From: Holothuria scabra
Lineage: Eukaryota; Echinodermata; Holothuroidea; Aspidochirotida; Holothuriidae
Length of the DNA: 64,000 nucleotides
NCBI GenBank assembly: GCA_037179385.1
Contig: CM074187.1
Coordinates: forward strand, 46,906,879-46,970,878
Reading direction: 5' to 3'
Shown: piece by piece, positions 1 through 13,100 of the stretch
How positions within the stretch are numbered: position 1 is the stretch's first letter
Layout: each line of letters begins with the position of its first letter
Position numbers and translations under genes: made by a program
The notes under the pieces: generated by a model
Seen by the model: only the letters and a program-made list of their open reading frames with translations
The model's database searches: none
Told to the model about the DNA's origin: nothing

Positions 1-1046
1 ATCTTGGTTTCTTATTTAAGAAGAGGATGAGAGCAATTTTCAAATTGTATAAATATCCTTTAAAATCCTTTCCAGTTGCACTGTTTTGAGGGCCTTAAGC
101 AAGATTTTATACCCCAGACCCACCTTTAACTTTGACCAAGGGCAGTTTCAATTTGCACAAGTTTGGGGTGTGTCGGTAATAATCCCCCCTTTTTGAGTGT
201 CTGGTGGAATCCCTGACCACATAATCAAAACATAGCAAATTGCGACATTTAAAATCTATGAAATCTAGACCATTAACAAATCTAAGGAGAACCTGTTGAA
301 CATGTTTTAATAGGTTTGAACAGGTACAAAAAGTAATTGGAAACAAAATCAACAGGTTTTTCAATAGGATTTTAACAGGTACCAACAGGAACCTGTAAGC
401 TATTTCAGTGTTACCTGTTGACACCTGTTGACTATCATTACTCCAAAAGGTATTATGGACCATTGCCTGTTCTTGCCTGTTAATACCTGTTCAAACATGC
501 TGGAATTTCAAAAGGTCTCAACAGGTATTTTCTCCTGGGAGAAATTTCTATTTTGTGCCTGCATTATTAAGTTAAAAAACTGTAATTGATAAACATTTGT
601 AGTTATCATATGGGAGCAGAAATCACAATTGCATGTCATCAGTGTTATGAATAAAAAACCACAACTGCATCTTGTTGGCATTGTGAACAAACAGTCATAC
701 ATGAATATGCAAAATTTGTAATGTAGTGGGAGGAAATCACTATTTCCATCTTATATCAATATGATGAATAAACAGTACTATACATAAATGCAAATATTGA
801 ATGAGGAAGGAATGTCATATTTTCACCCTACAGTATTTTAGCCTCTATTTTTTGCAACAATAATTTTAAGATAGTCAAAATTTTCACATACCCTGTGCAT
901 TTTATTTTGAATTGAAAATTACTTTACATGAACAAGGTCAGCTTCACTTGGCAAAATTTTGTTAGACTATCAACTTAATATAGTAAAAGAGAGGTAAACC
1001 TCTTAAGGCTGGCAAATGATGCAAGTTTATTTATTTTTTCACTCAC
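1..1046. other. AGMO intron, cluster of AACAGGT motifs
   Basis: Non-coding. Positions 290-535 hold about twelve copies of AACAGGT or its complement ACCTGTT (near 294, 320, 350, 370, 385, 411, 422, 463, 475, 487 and 516). They are in both orientations and irregularly spaced. The rest is plain AT-rich intron; the ORFs here show no protein signature. Confidence 0.5.
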
Positions 1047-1132
1047 CTGTGTATAAATTGGATCATAAGAACAAAGAGGATGCACCAGACCATAAACCAC
1101 TTTATCAGACTTTTTCTCAGCTTCAAATGTAC
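1047..1132 (-). CDS. AGMO: AGMO exon, last within the window (residues 245-273)
   Basis: 86 nt, phase 1 to phase 0. Acceptor cttgcag, donor CAG/gtgagt. It encodes TFEAEKKSDKVVYGLVHP and a short tail, matching the human TFEAENEKVVYGLTHP segment. No further AGMO exon was found in positions 1-1046. Confidence 0.93.
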
Positions 1133-4100
1133 CTGCAAGTATGAAGAAAGTGGACTCTTTTATTTGAAGGGTAAAAAAGATGTTTTACATCCTTCACAAT
1201 TATGAAATAAATATAATGTCAGCTAAAAAGTTACCAACTTGACATAATTAGGAAATTAATTATTCTGCAATACTGTATGAATGATGAAACAAAAAGTCTC
1301 CCCAGAGTTCACAGTTGCAAATAAGAATAAATATTAATCATACAGTTTACTAACGGAAATTAATAATAATGTTCTCTTCATACATTATGAAGTATTAGCC
1401 TTGAAGGAGATTCGTCATGGCTACCGCATTTTTTAGGGAGAAACTGCAGTTGCCTATCATAGTACCTGACCCCTGGTTTATTACTCCAATTAGCTGCTTC
1501 AATGGGCAATAGGTTTGATAACCATTCTGGAACAATAGCAGTCCAACACTTTGGGTTTGAAATAAGTAATAGCAAAAAAGGGGATCAAATTACATATAGT
1601 GCATTGAAGGGCTACATCTCCCTTCAGTTAATTCTGAGATAAACTGCTATCAAATGTCAACCTTCATGGTCATTTTCAAATTCTTAAATGCACATATAAT
1701 TGGTACAGAAAACAGTTCTCGACAAGATTGAGCAAAGGATATTTTTTTTTTAAATGTAGACGAATTATAACCACAAAACATTTCACTTTGTCACAAACAA
1801 AAAACTAATGCTTCAGTTGCTTAAAGTGTACCTCAAGTCAAAAAATTCAAAAATATATATTAAAGATCACGAAAAATGAATTCCAATAGTCCAACTACCA
1901 TCTTCATAGGACATTCCTGAGCTGAGATATAACATGTTGAAGTTAATTGTTGAAAATAATTTGTGATGTAATTCTTGTACTACTCAAATTATGATCTTTG
2001 TATTTCTTTGTTTTTCCAAATGTTACTGCACCTTGTACCAAAGTGCGATATTACTCTTACTCTTATGAGGTGATTTAAATTAATTAATCCCTCCTTGTGC
2101 ATATGCTATGCAAGTAAACAGGAAGTGTTCAAGGTCATTAAAACGTTTTTAATTTTAAAGGGAAACAAAGCATGTTATGTGAAGTTGTACAACAAGAAAG
2201 TCGCAAATTATTGTGCAATTGTCCAATTTGTTTTAAGTGAATAAACTTCAACATTTTATATCTCAGCTCAGGAATGTCATATAAAGATGGGAGTTGGACT
2301 ATTTGAATTCATTTTTCATGCTGTTTAATTTATATTTTTGAATTTTTTGACTTGAGGTACAGTTTAAAGAACAAAAGGAGTTGCCCCAAACTTATTTTGA
2401 AGCAACAGCTAAATCTCACAATTTTCTCCTTATTTCTCATCAAAGCATCTTTCATAATATTTTTAGGACTTCAACATTACACATCAAGGTACACCAAGCA
2501 CTTACTCCTGGTAAATGTCACATTTGAAGACAAAAAACATTGTCACATGACTCTCAAGAGACAATCATGAAACAGGACTGTCTACTACTCTAAAGCAAGA
2601 ACAATGGTACAATGTAACATGTCTTGAATCTATGATTGTATCAACCTAGCCACTGGGTATTGAGAATCATGCATTCTGATTGGCTAAACACTGACCAGTT
2701 ATTCTTTATGGAACGCCAAAACCGCCATCGCATATGACGATGTACTTCCATTTGGTGGCGTTATTTTACATGACGATGTTATTTCAAATGGCCATCTATC
2801 CAGGAATGATGACGTTCTTCTGTTTTTCGACGTTACCAACTCAAACGGCATTTGATCACATATAACGATGTACTTCCATTTGGTGGCGTTATTTGACATG
2901 ACGATGTAAGTTCAAATGGCCATCTATCCCAGGAATAATGGCGTTCTTCCGTTTTTCGATGTTACCATCTTAAACGGCGTTCGATCAAACGGCGATGTGC
3001 ATCCAAGACGTGTATCTAAGGCTTGTATCCAAGGGGAGTTACCAATGATGACTATTCATAGTCTAAAGGATGGCTTTGTAAAAGATCCAGCCAATCACAG
3101 GACGTGTTTTATAAAGCTTGCCAAAATGCGCCAAATCCCAAAAAAGAGGATTGCATTTGAGCTGGAATAGCAGTCCTAGTTTCGCTAATGTTACACGGAC
3201 GATATCATGGCTTGCGAACTGAATGCCAGCGTGGAAGAGATGGTCCAAATGGGATTTACAAACCGGCAAATGGCGAAAATGTTGAACTTTAGTAAGAGGA
3301 CGATAGAGAGAAAAAGAAGAGAACTAAATTTGAGAAAGCAGGACGTAAGTTCGTGCACCACAGGTGAGTAACAAGGCAGTAGCCTAGTATATTTGAGAAC
3401 AGGAACTCCCCTTAGATACACGCCTTAGATACACGTCTTGGATACACATCGCTGTTTGATCGAACGCCGTTTAAGATGGTAACATCGAAAAACGGAAGAA
3501 CGCCATCATTCCTGGGATAGATGGCCATTTGAACTAACATTGTCATGTAAAATAACGCCACCAAATGGAAGTACATCGTCATATGCGATGGCGGTTTTGG
3601 CGTTCCATAATTCTTCAACACTGCATAAGTCATTCCCACACAGATGAACAGGTTTTCCCAAATACTTTTGGTGGTAGAATAGGAAAAAGCCGCATTTTTC
3701 CAACCATTGTTGGTTTATAAAGCACCTAGACTGCAAATTTGGCAAAGGAATGGACTCTGATATGGTCAAGAAAATGAAATTTCCTGTTCCAAGTTTAAGG
3801 TGGCTCAAAATGCCAACAGCAAAAAGATGGTAGGCCAAAGCCCCCCTATTTAACCCCCTGTCTCTGCGGTCAATGATTTCTCTTTAAACTTTGAGTAGTA
3901 CTGTGGATGAATTGATACTGGGGAGCAGCGTTTCAAAATTTTAAAATTAGAGCAAAATTTTACAACCACAAGCTTTGGGGCATGGAAGAACAGTCAAAGT
4001 AATTTTGTTGTTCATCAAGGTGTAACATACAGTATGATCAACAATTGTTTACTTACCAAACATTCTGTCAAATATTATCAGAGTGCCAGCATAATTTTTG

Positions 4101-7100
4101 TCAATGCAGTATCTGTTTCTGCCTGAAAAAAATAAAACACCAAAAGTCTGAAGTACACATAATCAGAAACATGGAAACAATAAGAACATGTTATAATCTA
4201 AAAATGCAAGAGACAAATTGTTAAATATTTAAACATGTTTTCAGTTCTATTTCTTTAATTAATACCACTCTTTTGTCAAAATTACAAAAAAAAAATGTAA
4301 CTCCAAAGCTTGCTAGAATATAAATAAACAAAATGGAATTCATGTATGGGCGGGATTGGAAGATGATGATCTGGAGGGTGAGGGTGAGGCTAATGGAGAT
4401 GGAGGCTAATGGAGATGAAGATGGAGGAGGAGGAGGAGGAGGAGGAGGAGGACGAGGAGGAGGAGGAGGAGGAGGAGGAGGAGGAGGAGGAGGAGGAGGA
4501 GGAGGAGGAGGAGGAGGAGGAGGAGGAGGAGGAGGAGGAGGAGGAGGAGGAGGAGGAGGAGGAGGAGGAGGAGGAGGAGGAGGAGGAGGAGGAGGAGGAG
4601 GAGGAGGAGGAGGAGGAGGAGGAGGAGGAGGAGGAGGAGGAGGAGGAGGAGGAGGAGGAGGAGGAGGAGGAGGAGGAGGAGGAGGAGGAGGAGGAGGAGG
4701 AGGAGGAGGAGGAGGAGGAGGAGGAGGAGGAGGAGGAGGAGGAGGAGGAGGAGGAGGAGGAGGAGGAGGAGGAGGAGGAGGAGAGGGACAAAATTAATTT
4801 AACAATATGTAACATTCCTTAAGGTGGGTAAATTATCAAAAAATATAGAAACATACTAGTAAGAAATAATTTTAAGTCTGAAATCTGTGTATTAAGGAAT
4901 ATTTTCCATTTAAAATGTGCCATTATTAAGCACAACAAAGATGTTTTTTAAATCATTCAACAGTCAACAATAGATTCCTTTGATGACTTTTCAAAGTGTT
5001 GTGCATATATACTTTACTAATGTTGCATTACTTGAAATTTGGGACCAAAAATTTATTCTGGGGCAAGAAAAAGGTATTGTGTTTTCTTATTTCATCTATC
5101 AATCTTCTACCAGTAAATAACACTGGCTTTAAAAAAAAAAAAAAAAATAATAATTTTTTTGTTAAAAAATGACATATTTCCCTTTTTATTTGTTTTCATT
5201 CCCTGGCAAACTTTTGTTTGTTTGTTTGTTTTTTTGTTTTTTTTTTCAAGAGAATCTATTTATCAGCATAAATTACATACAATTATACTTGTCCTCAGAT
5301 GGTAAGTTTTCCTAATACACAAATTGCAATAAATGTTCAAGTTTTCTTACCATGATGTACCCTGTGGTGGCTTGGGGTGTTTAAAATATATTCCAAAGGA
5401 CCAAGACTGTCAATAAGCTGTATAAAAGAAGAGGAAACGATTGATACAAAAGGAGGTAACAATAGACCTTATGGACATGATGTCATTACAATGAAAAAAG
5501 TATGCACTTCTTTGGGTAGAAGAAAAACCAATACCAACAAATACAAACAGCTGATTGGTCAACCAATCAACTATGCAAATAAGTTTCTACTTATGTGGGT
5601 TGAATTCTACTGCATGCTGCCCACTGTTCTATGCATGTCCCACACAAAGGTCAGTGATGCAGCCACATGTACATTGTTATTCCTCCAAAATGTCTTCAGT
5701 GGTGATGTCAATGCATAAGGTCTATTGGATAATCCTTTTGCTATTATGATGTTTAAATGTCTCCATATAGAGAAGCAACCACCTATTCATCTGATATTTT
5801 GAAGCATTCGTTAAATTTTGCAATTAGTCTCTTTTCCTGGAACCACATGTTTTGTCTTCTGATACAGCATATGCCCCTTCCCTAGGTCATCCAGGGTCCA
5901 ATTTAAAGATGGGAGTCATACCAAAGACTCAAAAAATGGAACCTATTGTCATTGTGCATGAATGATTTGCATAATGAAGTGGACTACTAGGGAAAGCAAT
6001 CCAGTAATGACCCATGAGTGGAGAAGAGCTGTGGGCACCACCATAACTAAATAACATATTAAAAGTTGAAGCATGAAAAGCTCCAACTCCAACAATCCAA
6101 AGCAAAGCTATACTAGATTTTACCCTTGAAATTGTGTGATCATGTGTTACAAATCACATGGTGCAAATAGTAGAATTTACCCACCCAAGACGAAATCACT
6201 GAAGAAGTCTACAGAGCTCCTAAAGTGTTATACTGCATGTCATGAATGGGAGATCTTCCCATATGGACATCTTTACTTTAGGATATATACAAGGTGAGAT
6301 AATTGCATGTCAACATCCTGTTACAGGAAAAAAAGGCAGGTAATGAATAAAGTTTAGCCATTTTAGCCAGCATGCAGTCAACAGTGTGGGAACTTTTGTT
6401 TGACTCTGTTGACTACCTCACTAAGTTTGCATATGTGGTCACACCAAGATAAATTAACTCGCCATGTCCACTTCCTGAACAAAGGGCCTGAGCTTAGGAG
6501 GTCCACATGGTGAGAAAATTTACCTCACCATGTCGACATCCTGTTAGACAAAAGAAAAAGTGGGTAATGAATCAAGTTCAGCCATGTTGGCTGACATGCA
6601 GTCAGCAGTGTGAGATTTTTCTCACCATAAGCTTGCATGGTCATGTTACATATGTAGTCAAACCAAGATGAATTATCTTGCAATGTCAACTTCCTCAGCA
6701 AAGGAAGGCAACATAAAGATGAGTTTTAGATAAATGTGGGAGGGGCTAGAAGTAAGTAGGTTGGGAGAATTGGAACTGTTTGGGATGATGAAAATATGCC
6801 TTTAAGATTAACTAATTATCTCACCATGTTCACTTCCTAAACAAAGAATGCTGACACGGTAATGTAAATTTTCCCGCCCTATCAACTTCCTACACAACAG
6901 ATGGCGACTTGGTCAGATAAATTATTTCACTGTCACTGCATGTCAGGACATATGCAGTATGGCACTTTAGGACCTTTGTAATGAGTAGCCTCATATGGTT
7001 TTACACAAAAGTCTTGACAAATATGGAAGCTGTCTTTCAACACCTTGAACAACATTTTCAGAAGTAAAGATGTATACAGACCATCCAAGACCAAGATCAA

Positions 7101-10100
7101 ACCAAACCAGCCTGAAAACAAAGTTAGATGTGCTTGAGTGGTCAGGGATATCTTGGACCAACACCTACGAGGTCTAACCCATCATAAAATGGACTGTTTC
7201 AGTTTTGGGTTGTCAGCCTACTTTGAATGACTAAAAAAGTGAGAAACTGTGAAAATCATTAAAATACTTTAGCAAGAAAAACAAATGGCAAAATATACTG
7301 ATAAAGAATTTAAAAAAATGATATAAAGAATTTAATCGTTGTTTGAAGGTCCTTACCTCAGTGTGAATCCAGAACTGATACAATGTGTTGAATTGCATGT
7401 GTACAAGAATGGTTGATGGGGGAAGGAACGGTGCCAGAGGAATATAGAACACCTATGTGAATAGAGCACATGTATAAAAAAATTAAAGATAACGAATGAT
7501 GTGTTTGATCCATTGGTACATGAGGTGTACAGGTCAAAGAGCTTATCTCCTGCTCCAGATAATCCTGCCTTGTTAGCAATCTGCTCACTTAACCATACAA
7601 CAGGCATTACAACAGATGCTTGCTAGCCATGGTATTTCTACAGAGAAGCCTGTTTATGCTTAACAGCACGTCTTAGATTAAGATGTGCAGAGTAGGAAAT
7701 TGAGGAAATCTTATCTAAGTCTTTGGTTCTAAGTTCAAAAAGTCTGCAACCAGTGGATATTTGAGTATTACAAGAATAAAGCATGAGAGTACATGATGCA
7801 TTTCTTACTATACCATTTTAGATACTTCACCCACAACCCCCATCAGTCCCCATCAAAAGTAAGGTTTGGTAGGATAATCAAATTTTACCCAACATCCTGT
7901 TGAACCCATTCAAGCACTATCATGCTTCAACTCCAAGAAAAAAACAAGCTTGATAAGAGGCAGCTTGCGAAAGATGTAAACAAAAGGGTAATAATACCAG
8001 TCAGATGTGCCACTGTTTGCAAGGTGTGAAAGGCAAGCACTGAGTAGGGCAACTTCTTATCTGGTTTTTGTTGACCTTTGTTCACTGGGGCAAAAAAGGT
8101 GTGGACAGAGTTTTTATAGGCAGGGAAATTTGACATCTACCTGCCTCTCACCTGAGAGGAAAAAGGCTCAATTCCAAGGTCAACTAATACTAAAGGCTCA
8201 TGGAACCTACTACTGTTGTGAGTGCTGCTGGACATAACAAATGAAGTGGTAAACAATCCTGTCCCCCACCAACTGGAAAAAGACTGTGGTTGCTGTTATA
8301 TTAAACCAAAAGGCCACCAGTTGTGGCATAAAACACTTAAATAAACAAAAAGAAACCAAACCACAAAACTACAAGGGAGCAAACTGCTATTGACAGCTTT
8401 GTACGAGAAGCAAAACGAATTCAACAATTTTTCAGCATTTGGATTCGGTGTAAATAATAGCAGAACCCTGTCAGTACTCATTCCATACAAAGAAATCCAT
8501 TGCTTCAACCTTTTTAATACTTCTAAACTCACTGCTGCAAATTTTGTTTGTTTTATTCATTGTTATATATACATAGAACAAATCATAAAGTTCATTTAGA
8601 TAGCAGTTTGAAAGACTGCCAAGTTGAAAAGGATGTAAGGAAATATTGATACTCACCCATGATGTGAGTCTTTGAACAACGCTTTGTCGTAGAGCAGTGG
8701 TCAAGTTGTAATCTTCCGAGCTGTGATGAACTTGATGAGCTGCCCACAGAAAATTCACTTCTGCAAAGTAATGTTTTGCACAGTAGAAAAGATTTGACAC
8801 ATGAGAAAAACACCTTTTGAATCAATTTTAACTCAATACAATATTGGTGATAAATTAATGGGTTGAAATGGAACTTGATTCAAACATTTTTAAAAGGGTA
8901 GAAGACTGAACTTAGAGAAGAAAGTGTGTAAGTAGGTTGGTTTAGACATGACCAAAATATTTACAGTAATCCTGCCTAAAAAGCTAAGTGCAGCTGCACT
9001 ATTAGTTGTCGCTGACTATGTACCAAAGATTTTGAAAAATCATTATGACTTCACTTGCTTAAAAATAAGGACATTCTGACCAGACCTCACAAAGGGGAGG
9101 TCGAGTGTAATAAAATCCTCATTATCTGTTCATTTATTTTTTGTAAGAAACCACTATCACTTCTAGAATAGCACTTAAATCCTGGCCTGTGAAGAAGTTT
9201 TTCCAGTTGATTACACAACCTATTAACACAGCAGATAAGTCACACAAATGTCCAGTGATTGCAGAGTTAACCTTTATTTAGATTATGAACAGGAAACCTT
9301 TAATTATGCAAAGAAGGGTTCATATGTCACTGAGAATAAATCAGCCATGTTCACAGAAATCAAATTTAACTGGATTTGGTAACAGATACCAAGTTTATGA
9401 TCCCAAAACCAGAGTTTGGATCTCTAAGCAGATGAGTTGGTAATGATTGCGACCCTTCAGAATGCTGGAAATAGTACATATTTCCCACGTGAGAAAAATC
9501 AATATTATGAGTTTGATTGCATTAAAGATGACTCTGAAAAAAAGACTCTAAAATATTCTTTTACATTTATATTATGCTAATTTTGGTATTTGGTACTGGT
9601 ACTATTTACGTGGCAAAAAGGAGGGCTGAGTCTCCCTAAATTTCTGTCCCCCCCTCTGCCTTGGAACCATCCATGTTACCTCACAGCATTCAATGAGATA
9701 TCTCATGCTAATGGTTTGCAACTTTAGCAACTTGGTGGAACTTGAATTGTTGTAGCAACAATTTTACAGTCATGGTGCAAAAACAAAAGTGCCAACACAT
9801 GGATGGCTATTGTTATTATTTTGCGAGTGGAAGTCTTTTGCACGTTGGAAACTTGGACAAGTATTCTAGAGGCTGGGATATGCAACTATATTTGGTGCTG
9901 GGTTGGAGTTGGCCAATCCCATTGTTTCTGAATTTGAGACATACTGTGGGCTGCATAAAAATCAATGGCATTGCATTTGGCCAACAGGGCATTGATGGTA
10001 CTTCCCTGACCTACAGTAGTGTTTTGTGAAGTCGGTTTTTCTTTGGCCCTGCCAAAATGGGAAGGATTTCCTGCTAAAATAGGTCTATCTAAATAATTGT

Positions 10101-13100
10101 ATGAGGAGCCTTTGTCACAAAGATAAAGTTAAAGCAACTGTAGGTACTGTACAGTTGTATGTACTGCACTGTATTTGAAATATTGTATATGCAAATGTTT
10201 ACACCAAACACAATATGCCAAGGAACTGCAAATCATTTAAACCCCAACTCTAAAACAACAAATTGTAAAGTGCTTTTGAATAATACTGTAAATGAAGAAC
10301 ACAATGAATGGTACAGTCCAGTCCACTCAAATGCTATGGATATAAAGGGCAGACTGGGCAAAATGTTGATTTCTTTGCAAAAACTTCAAATTTTCTACAT
10401 TTTTGACATGAATGCCCTGAACAGAAAGAGCCAACTTTCGGTATAAGTGCCCAAATTTCCTTCCAAATATCATGATTTCACTTACCTGTTCCTAAAATGG
10501 TGCATTATATTTTTAAAATATATATTTGGAAGCACGTTTCATAAAAGGTATTTAGAGGAAGAGGTCTTAGTTTATAGAGGGCAGCAGACAAGCATAAATT
10601 CACACTATAGGCAGTGGCGGAGCTGCCATATGGTCGGACGGGGGGAGCGGTCACCCCCCGTGACAGACCAAAATTGTCTGTCGGCACCCTTTTTAGGTTT
10701 TTAACATACTTTACTCTTGCACCATTATTGTCAAAAGACATGATTTAGTAGCTCTTTTTAGGGCCAGATAACAAAATGCTCAAGCAGCCACCAGTAACTG
10801 TACTATCTGCACTTTATTCTGATGAAACGGGTCATCTTCGGTAATATAGGGATAGGTTTTGCCAAAACGTATCTTCATGCTTAATACCCACAAATGAATG
10901 TTGACGCGATGCTAAGTTAATTGCTTCCACACCGAGCGTGATTATATAATGCCTACAAAACACACACACACTGACATTAAATTTACCCTCCCGGCCAATA
11001 AAAGATGTTGCAAAGAGCGCAACAATAATTGTATCGCAAATAACCCTCTTGTTGTTGGGGATAATTATCAACATACACAATAAAAAGAGTTTATAAAGAT
11101 ATCAAAATAGTTTCCACAACATTTTTCAAAATCACTTGAAGAGAACATTCAGGTTAAAATAAAATAAAACTGTTATCATAGTGGTAATGGTTTAAGAGTT
11201 TCAATGGGCAGTTTCCATTTTGCTTTTCCTCAAGTGACCATTCTCATGATAAATGGCTATTTCTGAAACTACAGGATAATCCCATGAGCCTGCTTATTTC
11301 CTAACTTTCATGGTCTTACAAGCCAGAAAATTGCATCTAATAAAGCCCAGGTTAAGGCCTTGTCTATTTATTATAAATTTGGTATCTAAAGAGCCAAGCA
11401 GACCTTTTGTCTTGGCTATTTCTTTCAATGTACTTAATTAATGGCTATTTTAGAGTGGTCACATGATGTAAATTACGTCAATTGATGTTTCTTTGTGTAC
11501 TTATCTTGATTTCAAGATACCAAAAATGTACACCTAACAATGATTGATTTCCATAACTTTTTTCCCCAGAAAGATTGCTTGCTATTTGGCTCTAGTAGGT
11601 TTTATCTTTATCTTCACAAAGTAGCCTATTATTACATTGAAATCTTAAATTGAAACCTGACAATATCACAAAATATAATGACCTCCTTCACACTAGAATG
11701 TGGAAGAGGGGGATAGCAACATGGGCGGGTAGGGACAAGGGGGAACTTGCCCTCTCCTGGGAAATAAAAAAACCTGAAAAAGAAGGAAACATGAGAAAAA
11801 ATATTAACATCAACATTTTTTAACAGTTCACTCAGTGTTTTCCCCATTTATATGCGATAAATAGGCTTTAGAAATGCTATTTCCAGCAATCTGAGAAGCA
11901 TTTTGGGCCAAAATTTTCTTGCGGCCTGCGTCAGCGCATGGTGGGGCAGAGCTTTCCCCCTTAAAAGAATTTTGTTACCCCACTCGCATTTTCTTCTGCA
12001 GAGGCCCATGGATAGAAAATTTAAACATGTTTTGATAGAAGTAGTTTTCTACCAGGTGTGGAAAATCAAATGGAAAGTCTTAAAAACCATGGCTTGAGGT
12101 ATTTACTCCTTCAAAGCACCCCTGCAGACCATTTTCGCCCCCTCTGACCAGAATCCCTAGCTCTGCCACTGACTGGAGGACCTTGAAGGGGAGTGAGCAT
12201 GCATATGGCAAAATAAGAGGTGCAGTATATACTGTAACTTTCAAATCCCACCACAACAAAAAAATAAAAAAACTTTTTGCTTAAAAGGGAAAATGTATTC
12301 ATCCCAGTTTAGATAAGTATATCAGTAATCTATTTCGGGGATGGATTATGACTATATTTATTTATTCAATTAAAATTTAAAAATTGCTTGATTGCTTGTT
12401 TGTACATCAGGGTCCATGCATTTTCTGGGGAATCAATTTTCATGACTTTTCCATGGCTTTCACTAAACCAAACAAACAATTGTCATGACTTTGCCATGAC
12501 TTTCACTAAAGCAAATAAACAATTTTCATGACTTTTCCATGACTTTTACTAAACCAAATAAACAATTTTCATGACTTTTCCGTGGCTTTCACAATTTTCA
12601 TGACTTTTCCATGGCTTTCACTAAACAAAATAAACAATTTCTATGACCTTTCTTTTGACATGTTGGTTAAACTTTTTATAAACTAAAATCACAATTTTTA
12701 GGTGAAATGAAGAATAAGTTTTATTTTATGAGTCCAAATGCATACTGATATTAAAAGTGAGAACAAATCTATGACACTGTGGGAAAATTTTTGTAACTTT
12801 TCCAAGACTTTAAATAATTTTCCTTAGTTTCAAGACTTTCCCAGTCCTTAAAAATAATTTTCCAAATTTTCATGATTAGGTTTTCCATGGCCATAAGAAC
12901 CTTCCTAAAAGCAATCATTACATGAAATAGCCCTCACTTAAACTGCCTACCACTTACTTAACAGTCTAAAACCCGACTTTTGGGTGCTAAGCAGAGTTTT
13001 TAGTTCGTGTTAACACCCACATTTCATAGCCACCCCAATGCTCACTGGGTTTTACCATATTTCTATTGATTTAAGGGTGGAATGGCTATAAACTTCAGGT

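Noticed and set aside
107..463. 118-codon minus-strand ORF in the AGMO intron
   Set aside because: No domain, no splice context matching AGMO, and it overlaps the AACAGGT cluster.
4333..4822. Long poly-Gly, poly-Glu and poly-Ser ORFs
   Set aside because: All are frames of the (GGA)n microsatellite within an AGMO intron.
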